Assembly (NCBI GenBank): GCA_947178255.1
Contig: CAMWXP010000003.1
Span: 1 to 64,000, forward strand
Source of the DNA: an uncultured Clostridia bacterium
Lineage (GTDB): Bacteria > Bacillota > Clostridia > Christensenellales > Pumilibacteraceae
Direction: 5' to 3'
DNA length: 64,000 nt
Part shown: positions 9,201 through 17,837 of the stretch, one piece after another
How positions within the stretch are numbered: position 1 is the stretch's first letter
How the letters are laid out: every line of letters starts with the position of its first letter
Program-made: the position numbers and the translations under genes
The notes under the pieces: model-generated
Database searches by the model: none
What the model was told of the DNA's origin: nothing
The model's input: the letters and a program-made list of their open reading frames with translations, nothing else

Positions 9201-10540
9201 GCGTATACGCCCGTAACGTTGTACGACGTGCCGTCGGCGCGCGGCGCGAACGTAACGCGCTTTATAATGGCGGGCTCGCTGTCCGACACGTTGCCGTAAT
9301 ACATTCCGACAGCGGCGGTATGCTTGTAAAGCTTTTTGCCGGTAAGCTCACCGTTAAGATAAAGGTTACCGTCGGAGTCCATCTTGTTATACGTGTTTTG
9401 AGGGAAGCCGTCCGAACCGATGCGCGTGTTGATTGTAGTCAGCTTCCAGCTTTCGTTAATAACCGCTTGTCTTTGAGCTTCGTCGTAAGACGTGCCACTG
9501 CCGTACGTGGGATAAGCGGATATAGTGCCGTTTGCTACCAATCCCTCGTCGCTCGTTCCTGTGGGAATCTTGCGCGCGACCGTGCCGAGGTATTCCGCAT
9601 TGTACCCTACCTTGGTGCGGTTTTTGTAAGTGTTAACGTACGAACCATCGCTAAAATCGTCCTCGCCGACAAAAGCATTGTCCGAAGGTTTTGTGCCATA
9701 CAAAGAGGCGTCGTTGTGCCATGCGTAAATTCCGTCGTTGGGTGCGCCACCGTTGCACGATACAAGCGATACCGTAAGTATCACCACAACAATCGCTACC
9801 GCAAGCACAACGCCAACTATGGCCAATATCATTTTGGTTTTGGGCGACATAGCTGCCAAAACACCGCCGCCTTTGCCTTTGCCATTGCCGCTTTTTTTGC
9901 TATTGGACTTGCTCGACTTTTTGTCGGTCTTGACCGCTGCCGCCTTTGCTTTGCCCTTAGCCTCGGGCTTTGCCGCCGTTTCGGCTTTGGCATTTGCGGG
10001 CTTTACGGGAGTAGCCGCGGGCTTTTCAGCCGGCGTAGACTTAGTAGGCGCGGGCGCTGCCTTTGCCTCGGGCGTCGCGGGTTTAGCCGCCGCAGGTGCG
10101 GGCTTTGCCGCGGGCGTTATAGGTTTTACCGCAGGCTCGGGCCTTGCAGGCGCCGAGGTCGCGGGCTTTGCCGCTGTCGGCGCAGGCCTTGCCGCAGGCG
10201 CAGGACGCGTTGTCGTAGCCGCGGGCTTTGCCGCGGGTACAACAGGCTTTGCCGCCGTGGGTGCGGGTCTTGTCGCGGGCGTTATCGGTTTAACCGCAGG
10301 CGCGGGCTTTGCAGGCGCCGTGGCCGCAGGCTTTGCCGCGGGCGTAACAGGCTTCGCCGTCGTAGCCGTCGGTCTTGCCGCGGGCGCAGGACGCGCTGCC
10401 GTCGTGGCGGGTTTTGCCGTCGGTGCCGCCGGTTTTGCCGCAGGCGTTATGGGTTTAACGGTAGTGGGTTTTGCAGGTGCTTTGCCCGCCGCCGTAGGTG
10501 TTGTCGATTTTACCGGAGGTGTATTTTTGTTATCTACCAC
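6236..10540 (-). CDS. Membrane-anchored M60-like (enhancin/mucinase-type) metallopeptidase with ~200-aa Pro/Ala/Lys-rich N-terminal arm and C-terminal carbohydrate-binding-like region
   Basis: HEYNHNFQGYGCGGADGEVTNNAISLVEYSLFTE (HExxH plus downstream Glu), YGGPIYIY; TM segment MILAIVGVVLAVAIVVVILTVSLVSC. GTG start at 10540 with AAGGAG at 10548-10553; the tracked 10612 start lacks this support. Confidence 0.8.
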   Translation of the reverse strand: MVDNKNTPPVKSTTPTAAGKAPAKPTTVKPITPAAKPAAPTAKPATTAARPAPAARPTATTAKPVTPAAKPAATAPAKPAPAVKPITPATRPAPTAAKPVVPAAKPAATTTRPAPAARPAPTAAKPATSAPARPEPAVKPITPAAKPAPAAAKPATPEAKAAPAPTKSTPAEKPAATPVKPANAKAETAAKPEAKGKAKAAAVKTDKKSSKSNSKKSGNGKGKGGGVLAAMSPKTKMILAIVGVVLAVAIVVVILTVSLVSCNGGAPNDGIYAWHNDASLYGTKPSDNAFVGEDDFSDGSYVNTYKNRTKVGYNAEYLGTVARKIPTGTSDEGLVANGTISAYPTYGSGTSYDEAQRQAVINESWKLTTINTRIGSDGFPQNTYNKMDSDGNLYLNGELTGKKLYKHTAAVGMYYGNVSDSEPAIIKRVTFAPRADGTSYNVTGVYAPAGEIIKIEISQAHMQATGGIEVMIGQALYNHKANNIWAARNINRMPVILNTWVVNADNSTYDSERQVYTAYVGSFYGGPIYIYNENVTFSVTISGGVRYAHYILGYTTPEDYAENLKSSVPYFDLEVRENGVLHSGPRSSVGEGLLTYNNIYKAAVLWEKIALVSTQRVKQGIVFIYDPFVAAGAAVAFPGQMSVNCPADWMNGSLNYDAFVRSGSWGNVHEYNHNFQGYGCGGADGEVTNNAISLVEYSLFTEVSGSRNIGAYGGGGLSGWNCYTSATWALNRVKTGEISSTNGLALYATLLHNFGQEAFMTVGGRDLAYFQNWGNVTHHNMSYYTQMISAYATADYSSLAESQKDYPMFVPVSSVYQTGRSYVYDNQKRYITTMQPYKIKFGETIDVDMRKYTVNENGMYQHGSVVIPDGFSYTIKKVVAPQYGALTNKGDNVYSYTPASNYLRSGKMVVTLAITKDDRAFSVEDVDLVLEFEQSHEMNKNILTRTIYTFTEDTLPESATAAFESDYDGYEEKEVVDNINPTQNGNTEVWSYDALPANTYYEIKGKLYVPETAKYRIALRGRWDCALYVAVNADSNYTLKAKIKTDASHANFYLDNPETYFDETFTAGDWIYFKAVLKCENRGGKNAYIGLGSGEYTMPQGTINEDGQLVDGNGNVIENAQATVSVSYSNAYRSTYEIINSNFTSEYFFLRDYRYTYRSEDVEYHEVEQSIVEHNFLHWSAEYKIENLFDGNPNTTAHSAQHVSGKPETSVNADNPFRLSVQLDNPITANAFIVYARNDSANKTGLPQNFTLEFRDKPDGKIVATKTFTGATHANGADLEVALGEHITFGYYTLTVTKTENDYFVASAIGFATRRALVNGTVFEADNEMFRYDGRWAIDQGFYTFGHIYNGNDNATMKFTFTGKAFAIFSYKSEQYGGMEVFIDGKSAGKVSLKGEGNGSQMVFLSEDLDDGKHTVEIRCNNETANIDNIVLWK

Positions 10541-10629
10541 GATAAAACTCCTTACTTTTAGTAAGCATATTAGCTCATAATATATAATAACACAAAAAAT
10601 ATCTAAATGCAAACATTTATAAGAAATAT

Positions 10630-10694
10630 AATATCACTAATCACTTTTAGCCGTCAGGCTAAAAATATCACTGCGCGTAAGCGCAATATCACTC
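10630..10694. repeat. Short array of palindromes separated by ATATCAC
   Basis: TTTTAGCCgtcaGGCTAAAAatatcacTGCGCgtaaGCGCAatatcac; same design at 39826..40000. Confidence 0.7.
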
Positions 10695-10742
10695 ACCAAA
10701 AATCCCACCGCCGTAAGCAGTGGGATTTAACGTTATTGCATA

Positions 10743-13700
10743 TTACGCGGTTTCGGTTACGCGATTTAATATAACGTTGGCGTCGTCGCCGGAAATAATC
10801 AGCTTTTGAATCGGTTCGGTTTGTTCGGAAAAATTACCCATGTAATTGACGTACGAATAATTTATTTTGGATATTTTGACGGTAAATCTTGTGCGACTAG
10901 CCGTCGTTTCGTAATTCCTGATAGTTACCTTAACGGGTTCGGCGTCGTCCACTTTTAGCGTCATACCCGTTTCGGTTACGGTAAGCACGAATTTTACGCC
11001 GTCGCTCCTCGTCCCCTCGTACACGCCTATAAACAGCTCGGGAACGGTAAACGTGTCGTAGCCTTCGTCCGGATCGTAGTCGTCGCGCAGCAGCTCGACT
11101 TCTATGCCGTCGTCGCCCGTCTTGTCGTTTTTGAACGTGATAATATTGTAATTACCGTCGTCGTTGATATTATCGACAGAGCCGTACAGATAGAAGATTT
11201 TGCCGTTGATTGACACCTTTATCACCGAGGGATTTTGCTCGTCGAACTCCAAGATTTCCGCGGTGTACTCGTTGCTCGACATATCGATAAGCGCGAAAAT
11301 TCCGTCATCGTCTATGGATAACGAGTAGAACACGCCGTTGGGTATATCGCTGAACGTGTAATCGCCGTAAAACGCTTCGGGAATATCCACCTTTACTACC
11401 GGCGGCGCAGCGGGATCGTCGTCTGCCGTCCGAGAAAGAGTTACGTCGGCACCGTCACCCGCAAAATAAACGCCGTCTCTACCGTACGGATCTTGCGCTA
11501 TTGCGTAGCTTTCGCCGTTCAGCTTGAAGTTGATGACCGTGCCCATAGTATCGTCTTCGCCTACCGACACGTCGGCTGCAACGTACTGCTTGTTATCTAT
11601 TTGTACGGTAACGCCGTTGAGAGTAACAACCACCTTGTATTGAACAAGGCCGTCGGCCGTATACGTACCTACAAATGTTTGCGGTATTATAAATCCGTTT
11701 TGCACTTTGGACATGACGTACGTTTGCGACATCATACCCGAGTTGAGCGCACGTACGGAAAGCACCGTCTTGCCCTGCAACTGACCCAAAATAAGCCTGT
11801 AAGTGTAGTCGCCGCGCAGCGCTACCAAACCCTCGGTTTCGTCATACGACAGCACTTTGAGCATGTTCGTCCCGAACGTGATCTTGTTGTAGGCTATCGT
11901 TACGCTGTTGGCATTTTCGTCCTGCCACACGCCGTTATACGCTTCGGGGATTTCCACGGCGTCCAGTTCGATATTGGTTACAACGTACGACCTGTTGTCC
12001 AGTACCACGGCAAGCTGTTTTTCGGACATGTACATTACGTAACATTCTTTACCGTTAACCGTTCCGCTGAATATCTGCTGCGTGGCGGAATAAGTGGAAA
12101 TAACCATAGGCACGTTGTTTACGCTTATGCCGTCGGTAGTCACCTTTACCACAATATTTCGGTCTGTGTATATTCCTACGTAACTGTCGAACACGCTTTC
12201 CTTGACGTAGTCGTCAAACGATAACGGCATAGTGGTTTCGTCCCACGCCGAATACGTGACAGTGCGCTTGACCAACGCGCCGTAAACGTAATAGTACATT
12301 TCCACTTGGTACAGCTTTCCGTCCTTCAACGTAATCTGTACGCTAAGCGTATAGTTGCGGTACAAAATAATATTGTCGGCACCGTCCGAAAAGTGTACGA
12401 GCACGTCGCTAGTGTACCGTATGCAATCGCTTTGCAGCGTGTAAACCTCGCCGTCGTTTTGGAATATTTCGGGCGCAAAACCGCCAAAGTCTGCGCGCAT
12501 CGCTTTGACCGTCGGATAATTGACGGCGTCGCCTATAACGACTTTGCCTTTCTTTTCCTCGCTGTCCTTTTCGCCGCCGATACGGAAGGAATACACCCGC
12601 ATTCCGTCCTCGTTGTCGGGAGTTAAATTCTTTTCGACGTAACCCGCTTCCCAGCCCGTGCAAGAGTCGTAGATTGCCGTTTCGGTAACGTACACGTCGT
12701 ATTCCAAATCCTCATAGCCCGCTTCCTGCTCGTATATATGCGCCGTGTAGTTTTTAGCCTCGCTCGCCGCTTGCAGCGCGTTTTTGAGCGCGGTGTGCGC
12801 CGCAGTCGTCGCGTACGGCGTAAGCGCATCGGGATCGACGGCCGCCGTTCCCCATCCGCTAACCGTAAACGCGTAGCTGGAAGTGTAATAGTATTCGTTA
12901 CCCTCGGGGCCGCGCTTAATGCGGTCGGTAACGATATTTATTCTTGTCACCTTTCCGTCCCTGATCGTCACGGTAAAGCTTGCTATATCCTCCACCCAGC
13001 CTGTAATTGCGGTGGCCGCCTTTTTGGCTTTGGCTGCGTCGGTAAGCGCAAAAATATTTTCGGTATCGGTCGCCGCAAAGTCGGCAGCTGTCAACGCTTT
13101 AAACGGATTGTCGTAATCGGCAAACGCCTCGTCCTCGTCGGGGCTGTTGTATTCCATCTTGTTGTCAATGGTGTGATACGGCTCGGCAAGCTTGCCGTCC
13201 TTGTCCACGTAAACACTGTCGTACAAAACCCTGCCGGTTTCGTCGTCCATTTCGACGATATTCACCGCGCCGTCGCCGAACACCGTAGTTACGTTGTTGA
13301 CATGCGGGTCTTGACCCTCCTCCTTGTACGTGTAAGACCCCACCGCCATAAACGTGGTTTTTACGCTTTTAAACGCCTCGGCAAAAAGCTCCTCCGGCGT
13401 TTTTTTGTTGTCGTCGTCATCGTCGTCGTCTTTCGATTTTTTGAACGTGGCTTGAACCAAAGTATTGGAGCTTACGGAAAACGTATAACTGCCGTTGTCA
13501 AGCTCGCAGCTCTCGCCGTTGACTATAAAGCGGTCAAGCTCGTAGCCCTCGTTTGCTTCCACGTTGATTACAGCCTTGTCGCCGGCCGCGAACTCGGTTT
13601 TGGCTTTGCCGTCCTCGGCGGTAACAGACACCGTACCCTGCTCGGAATTATAATCGGCGATTACCTTGTACGTAACGCCGTCATCTCCGCACGCCGCAGT

Positions 13701-13760
13701 AAACAGCGACAGCGCGAGTATAACAGTCAATATTATTGCGGTAAGAATTTTCCTTTTCAT
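10743..13760 (-). CDS. Large secreted lipoprotein with InlB-type bacterial repeat at the N-terminus
   Basis: MKRKILTAIILTVILALSLFTAACGDD lipobox; YKVIADYNSEQGTVSVTAEDG...INVEANEGYELDRFIVNG; start trimmed to the ATG after GGAGG. Confidence 0.8.
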   Translation of the reverse strand: MKRKILTAIILTVILALSLFTAACGDDGVTYKVIADYNSEQGTVSVTAEDGKAKTEFAAGDKAVINVEANEGYELDRFIVNGESCELDNGSYTFSVSSNTLVQATFKKSKDDDDDDDNKKTPEELFAEAFKSVKTTFMAVGSYTYKEEGQDPHVNNVTTVFGDGAVNIVEMDDETGRVLYDSVYVDKDGKLAEPYHTIDNKMEYNSPDEDEAFADYDNPFKALTAADFAATDTENIFALTDAAKAKKAATAITGWVEDIASFTVTIRDGKVTRINIVTDRIKRGPEGNEYYYTSSYAFTVSGWGTAAVDPDALTPYATTAAHTALKNALQAASEAKNYTAHIYEQEAGYEDLEYDVYVTETAIYDSCTGWEAGYVEKNLTPDNEDGMRVYSFRIGGEKDSEEKKGKVVIGDAVNYPTVKAMRADFGGFAPEIFQNDGEVYTLQSDCIRYTSDVLVHFSDGADNIILYRNYTLSVQITLKDGKLYQVEMYYYVYGALVKRTVTYSAWDETTMPLSFDDYVKESVFDSYVGIYTDRNIVVKVTTDGISVNNVPMVISTYSATQQIFSGTVNGKECYVMYMSEKQLAVVLDNRSYVVTNIELDAVEIPEAYNGVWQDENANSVTIAYNKITFGTNMLKVLSYDETEGLVALRGDYTYRLILGQLQGKTVLSVRALNSGMMSQTYVMSKVQNGFIIPQTFVGTYTADGLVQYKVVVTLNGVTVQIDNKQYVAADVSVGEDDTMGTVINFKLNGESYAIAQDPYGRDGVYFAGDGADVTLSRTADDDPAAPPVVKVDIPEAFYGDYTFSDIPNGVFYSLSIDDDGIFALIDMSSNEYTAEILEFDEQNPSVIKVSINGKIFYLYGSVDNINDDGNYNIITFKNDKTGDDGIEVELLRDDYDPDEGYDTFTVPELFIGVYEGTRSDGVKFVLTVTETGMTLKVDDAEPVKVTIRNYETTASRTRFTVKISKINYSYVNYMGNFSEQTEPIQKLIISGDDANVILNRVTETA

Positions 13761-14000
13761 ATTACCCTCCACATAAAAACAGCACCGAAAAACATATCTT
13801 CGACGCCATTGTCAATAGGATTTTCGTCAAAAAAGCCGTGTGCTTTTTTCCGAGTATTTGCAACAATATAACATATACGCACATTATCCGTCAAGCGAAT
13901 TATGTATATAATTGTATATAACCCAAATTGAAAAAATAAATACTAACCGCGCAAAAACGGTTGACAACCGCAATAATATTTGGTATTATATCATTCGCAT

Positions 14001-14076
14001 GGGGATTTAGCTCAGTTGGTAGAGCATCTGCTTTGCAAGCAGAGGGTCAGCGGTTCGAGTCCGCTAATCTCCACCA
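14001..14076 (+). tRNA. tRNA-Ala (TGC anticodon)
   Basis: GGGGATTTAGCTCAGTTGGTAGAGCATCTGCTTTGCAAGCAGAGGGTCAGCGGTTCGAGTCCGCTAATCTCCACCA; cloverleaf arms and encoded CCA. Confidence 0.95.
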
Positions 14077-14085
14077 ATATAATAT

Positions 14086-14101
14086 AGGAATGTAGCTCAG
14101 C
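14086..14101 (+). pseudogene. 5' remnant of tRNA-Ile (AGGAATGTAGCTCAGC)
   Basis: 22-nt repeat TAATATAGGAATGTAGCTCAGC at 14080-14101 and 14155-14176; the rest of the cloverleaf is missing from the first copy. Confidence 0.7.
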
Positions 14102-14160
14102 TGTCGGGCAGCGCAATGATACGCTACGCGACCAACACACAAACAACAACATTTTAATAT

Positions 14161-14237
14161 AGGAATGTAGCTCAGCAGGTTAGAGCACCACCCTGATAAG
14201 GTGGGGGTCGGTGGTTCGAGTCCACTCATTCCTACCA
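14161..14237 (+). tRNA. tRNA-Ile (GAT anticodon)
   Basis: AGGAATGTAGCTCAGCAGGTTAGAGCACCACCCTGATAAGGTGGGGGTCGGTGGTTCGAGTCCACTCATTCCTACCA. Confidence 0.95.
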
Positions 14238-14268
14238 CGAAATAGCGCCCTTGCGGCGCTTTTTTCGT
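14233..14268. repeat. 36-bp direct repeat, left copy (tRNA-Ile 3' tail plus terminator)
   Basis: TACCACGAAATAGCGCCCTTGCGGCGCTTTTTTCGT, identical at 15045-15080. Confidence 0.9.
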
Positions 14269-14507
14269 GGTAGGAATGAGTAGCAAGACCATGCGGTGCG
14301 GAGAAAAGCCTATCAAAACATGTACCGCTCGCCCACCGCATGGTTCGCTAGGCGCTTGCGCTGTATAGCCGTACAAACTATTTAAGCAAAAATAATCGTT
14401 AGCTAATACAGAGCAAAAAAAATGGAACGCAAAGCCCGCCCGCGCTGTTCGCGGGCATTCCACTCATTCAACGAAAATAGGACGCATAAGCGTCCTTTTT
14501 TCGTTTA

Positions 14508-14708
14508 TTACTCTACAAATAATTTGCAAATAGGAACGTTCATTGTCTTTGCAATTCTAAAAAGATTAATCATATCAAAATCCTGATTAGTCATTATTTT
14601 ATTAAATGTATAAATGCTTATTTTACATAGCTTACAAAACTTCGTTTTGTTTAAATTGTTAGCTTTTATATAGCTATTGATTAGTGCTGTATTGACCGCA
14701 TTATCCAT
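14508..14708 (-). CDS. Small HTH (XRE-like) regulator
   Basis: 66 aa; NKTKFCKLCKISIYTFNKIMTNQDFDMINLFRIAKTMNVPICKLF. Confidence 0.75.
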   Translation of the reverse strand: MDNAVNTALINSYIKANNLNKTKFCKLCKISIYTFNKIMTNQDFDMINLFRIAKTMNVPICKLFVE

Positions 14709-14743
14709 AATCGCCTCTCAAAGCATAATGATAATTATATTGT

Positions 14744-14789
14744 ACTATTACCGATTGGTAATAGTCAAGTATTTTATTACCATTTGGTA
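14744..14789. promoter_or_regulatory. Two TACC-N4-GGTA operator-like palindromes between divergent XRE genes
   Basis: ACTATTACCGATTGGTAATAGT perfect 9-bp arms at 14744-14765; TACCATTTGGTA at 14778-14789. Confidence 0.7.
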
Positions 14790-14813
14790 TAAAATATTAT
14801 TGAGGTGATAACT

Positions 14814-15017
14814 ATGAACAAATTTGCAGAGAGATTAAAAGAGCTTAGAATTGAAAAAAATCTTTCTCAAAACGAGTTGTCAAAACAAATCGGTATTAGC
14901 GTTGCTTGTATAAACAGATGGGAAAACAATTTACGCATACCGAATATTGATAGCATAATGATTCTCTGCAAATTCTTCGGTTGTACTGCCGATTATTTAA
15001 TTGGATTAGAAGATTAA
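14814..15017 (+). CDS. XRE-family HTH transcriptional regulator
   Basis: MNKFAERLKELRIEKNLSQNELSKQIGISVACINRWENNLRIPNIDSIMILCKFFGCTADYLIGLED. Confidence 0.92.
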   Translation: MNKFAERLKELRIEKNLSQNELSKQIGISVACINRWENNLRIPNIDSIMILCKFFGCTADYLIGLED

Positions 15018-15044
15018 ATGAATTTGTTTTAGGCGATAATGCAT

Positions 15045-15080
15045 TACCACGAAATAGCGCCCTTGCGGCGCTTTTTTCGT
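15045..15080. repeat. 36-bp direct repeat, right copy
   Basis: Identical to 14233-14268. Confidence 0.9.
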
Positions 15081-15164
15081 TGGCGGGAATATGCGGTGCG
15101 GTAATTTATAAAAATTATCCGTACCGTATTGCGCTTTTTATCTTTTTGTTATATACTATTCAGT

Positions 15165-17675
15165 ATGGAAAATAACGTTCAAAAAGACAGTTTGATTGTA
15201 ATAGACGCCAATTCGCTGGTGAACCGTGCGTTCTTTGCCATGCCTGCTATGACCACCACTCGCGGCGAACCCATAGGCGCGGTGTACGGCTTTGCCACAA
15301 TGCTTATAAAGCTTATCGAGCAGTACCGCCCCAAATACGTTGCGGCGGCGTTTGACGTGCACGCCCCCACCTTCCGCCACAAAATGACGCCGCTGTACAA
15401 GGCGACGCGCAAGCCTATGCCGCCCGACCTCAAAGCGCAAATGGGCGTGCTTAAATCCCTGCTTGCCGACATGAACATAAAAATGTTCGAAATGGCAGGC
15501 TACGAGGCGGACGATATTATCGGCACCATTGCGCGGCGCTCGGGCGTATTCACCTACATTCTTACCGGCGACCGCGACAGCCTGCAACTGGTAAACGACA
15601 CCACGCACGCCCTGCTCACCAAAAAAGGCATAACCGAAATACTTGACGTTTCGCCCGACAACGTGGAAGACGTTTTCGGCGTTGCCGCAGACCGCGTGGT
15701 CGACTTTAAGGCGCTTGCCGGCGATTCGTCGGACAACATCCCCGGCGTTGCCGGCATTGGCGAAAAATCGGCTGTCGAACTTATCCGCACGTACGGCTCG
15801 CTGGACGGCGTTTACGCCAACCTCGACGACATAAAAGGCAGCCGCCACGACAAGCTTGCGGCGGGCAAAGACAACGCGCTCCTGTCGTACAAGCTGGCAC
15901 GCATAGACGTAGACGCGCCCGTAGACTTTTCGCTGTCCGATTGCGAACTGACTTTTCCCTTCCCCGCCGCCGCTAAAAACCGCTTTGTCGAGCTGGAATT
16001 TAAGTCGCTTATAAACCGCGTAGACTTGTTTGCGCAAGCGGACGAGAGCGCGCCCGCGCCGACCGCGACCCAAATAAAAACGGTCACGCTTAACAGTCCC
16101 GCCGAACTCGGCGACCTTGTAAACGGCGTGTACCCCGACGGCAAGATGGCGCTGCTGCTCACCCCCGACGGCCTGCATATAGCGTTTGACAACACCGATT
16201 ATTTTGCGCCCATAGCGGACACGCTGATGAGCGTGTTTACGCTGCCGTCGTGCATAGATATACTTAAACAGGCATTGACATCGCGTAAAGTTATTACGTT
16301 CGATTTGAAATCGCTGCTCCACGCCATTGCGCCCGTAATGCCCATCGAGGCGGACGACGTCGCGCTAATGGGATATCTACTCGAATATAGGCTATCGCCC
16401 ACCACCGCCGCCGAGCTGTTCACGCTGTACGACGAATGTTCGGTAGAGCTTGCCGCGCGCGGCGTGACACCGCTGTACCGCGATATAGAGCTGCCGCTAC
16501 TGTACGTGCTGTTCGATATGGAAAGCAAGGGCTTTGCCGTCGACCGCAAGCGGTTGGACGAGATAGACGTTAAGTTTTCGGAGCTTGAGCGCGCCAACGT
16601 TGCGCGTATACGCGAGCTGTGCAACACCGACATAAACCTAAACTCGCCCAAACAGCTTGCCAAATTGTTGTTCGAGGACATGGGCATACCCTATCCCGAC
16701 AAGTCGGCAAAGACGTACTCCACCAAAGCCGAAATACTGCAAAAGCTTTCGGGCGATTACGAAATAGTGGACGAGATATTAAAGTACAGATTTAACTCCA
16801 AGCTGAAATCGACCTTTATCGACGGCGTGCGTAAGGCGCTCAGTCCGAGCGGCAAGGTGCATACGCGGTTTAATCAAACGCTTACCACCACCGGACGGCT
16901 GTCGTCCACCGACCCCAACCTGCAAAACATTCCCACGCGCGTCGAGGAAGGCAAGCTGTTACGCTCCATGTTCGTCGGCTCCAAGGGCAACGTGTTGGTG
17001 GACGCCGATTACAGCCAAATAGAATTGAAGCTGCTCGCCCACTTTTCGGGCGATCCAAAAATGGTGGAAGCATTCCGCAGCGGCGGCGACATTCACGCGT
17101 CCACCGCGGCAGAGGTGTTCGAGGTCACGCCCGAAGAGGTCACGCCGCAAATGCGCCGCGACGCCAAGGCGGTCAACTTCGGCATAGTTTACGGCATAAG
17201 CAATTACGGGCTGAGCCAAAACATACACATCCCGCCGCGCAAAGCTGACGAGTATATAAAGCGGTACTTCGAACGCTTCCCCGCCGTCAAGGCGTATTTG
17301 GACGGGCTTATAGAGGACGCCAAAAAGCATGGCTACGCCGTTACCATGTTCGGACGGCGGCGCACTATCCCCGAGCTCAACTCCGCCAAATTTACAGAAC
17401 GCAAGTTCGGCGAGCGCGTGGCAATGAACACGCCGTTGCAAGGCTCGGCCGCCGACATAATTAAAATCGCAATGGTGCGCGTGCACAAGCGGCTTAGCAA
17501 CATGAAGTCCAATCTTATACTCCAAGTGCACGACGAGCTTATCGTGGACGCCCACCCCGACGAGGTGGAACAGGTAAAGGAAATACTCAAAACCGAAATG
17601 GAAGGCGCAGTGTCTCTTTCCGTGCCGCTGGACGTGAGCATATCGGTAGGCGCTAATTGGATGGAGTGCAAATAA
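15165..17675 (+). CDS. polA: DNA polymerase I (family A)
   Basis: 5' nuclease domain at N-terminus; TTTGRLSSTDPNLQNIPTRVEEGKLLRSMFV, DADYSQIELKLLAHFSGD, LQVHDELIVD. Confidence 0.95.
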   Translation: MENNVQKDSLIVIDANSLVNRAFFAMPAMTTTRGEPIGAVYGFATMLIKLIEQYRPKYVAAAFDVHAPTFRHKMTPLYKATRKPMPPDLKAQMGVLKSLLADMNIKMFEMAGYEADDIIGTIARRSGVFTYILTGDRDSLQLVNDTTHALLTKKGITEILDVSPDNVEDVFGVAADRVVDFKALAGDSSDNIPGVAGIGEKSAVELIRTYGSLDGVYANLDDIKGSRHDKLAAGKDNALLSYKLARIDVDAPVDFSLSDCELTFPFPAAAKNRFVELEFKSLINRVDLFAQADESAPAPTATQIKTVTLNSPAELGDLVNGVYPDGKMALLLTPDGLHIAFDNTDYFAPIADTLMSVFTLPSCIDILKQALTSRKVITFDLKSLLHAIAPVMPIEADDVALMGYLLEYRLSPTTAAELFTLYDECSVELAARGVTPLYRDIELPLLYVLFDMESKGFAVDRKRLDEIDVKFSELERANVARIRELCNTDINLNSPKQLAKLLFEDMGIPYPDKSAKTYSTKAEILQKLSGDYEIVDEILKYRFNSKLKSTFIDGVRKALSPSGKVHTRFNQTLTTTGRLSSTDPNLQNIPTRVEEGKLLRSMFVGSKGNVLVDADYSQIELKLLAHFSGDPKMVEAFRSGGDIHASTAAEVFEVTPEEVTPQMRRDAKAVNFGIVYGISNYGLSQNIHIPPRKADEYIKRYFERFPAVKAYLDGLIEDAKKHGYAVTMFGRRRTIPELNSAKFTERKFGERVAMNTPLQGSAADIIKIAMVRVHKRLSNMKSNLILQVHDELIVDAHPDEVEQVKEILKTEMEGAVSLSVPLDVSISVGANWMECK

Positions 17676-17714
17676 TAATTCGGAATTAGGAATTCGGAAT
17701 GCGGAATTAATAAA

Positions 17715-17822
17715 AAGGTTGAGATTCCTCGCATTGCTCGGAATGACAAAAGTGGTGTTGCTGGTCACGTGGTAAACAAAACTTCTTTTGTCATCCTGAA
17801 CGCAGTGAAGGATCTCATCCTT
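17715..17822. repeat. Interspersed repeat family A, copy 1 (full inverted-repeat element)
   Basis: AAGGTTGAGATTCCTCGCATTGCTCGGAATGACAAAAG ... CTTTTGTCATCCTGAACGCAGTGAAGGATCTCATCCTT. Confidence 0.85.
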
Positions 17823-17837
17823 ATAATAAAGGTAATT

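Noticed and set aside
8285-10561. Long plus-strand ORF (758 aa), plus 6500..8242 (580 aa)
   Set aside because: Antisense shadows of the M60-like protease gene; Arg/Val-rich composition, no domain, and the sense gene has RBS, TM and HExxH motif.
14047-14463. ORF 138 aa containing GLEPPTPTLSGWCSNLLSY and WWRLADSNR
   Set aside because: This is the familiar spurious translation antisense to tRNA genes; it covers tRNA-Ile and its duplicate remnant.
17769-17837. N-terminal extension of CoaE (MVNKTSFVILNAVKDLILIIKV)
   Set aside because: Translation of the right arm of repeat family A; the P-loop protein starts at 17838.
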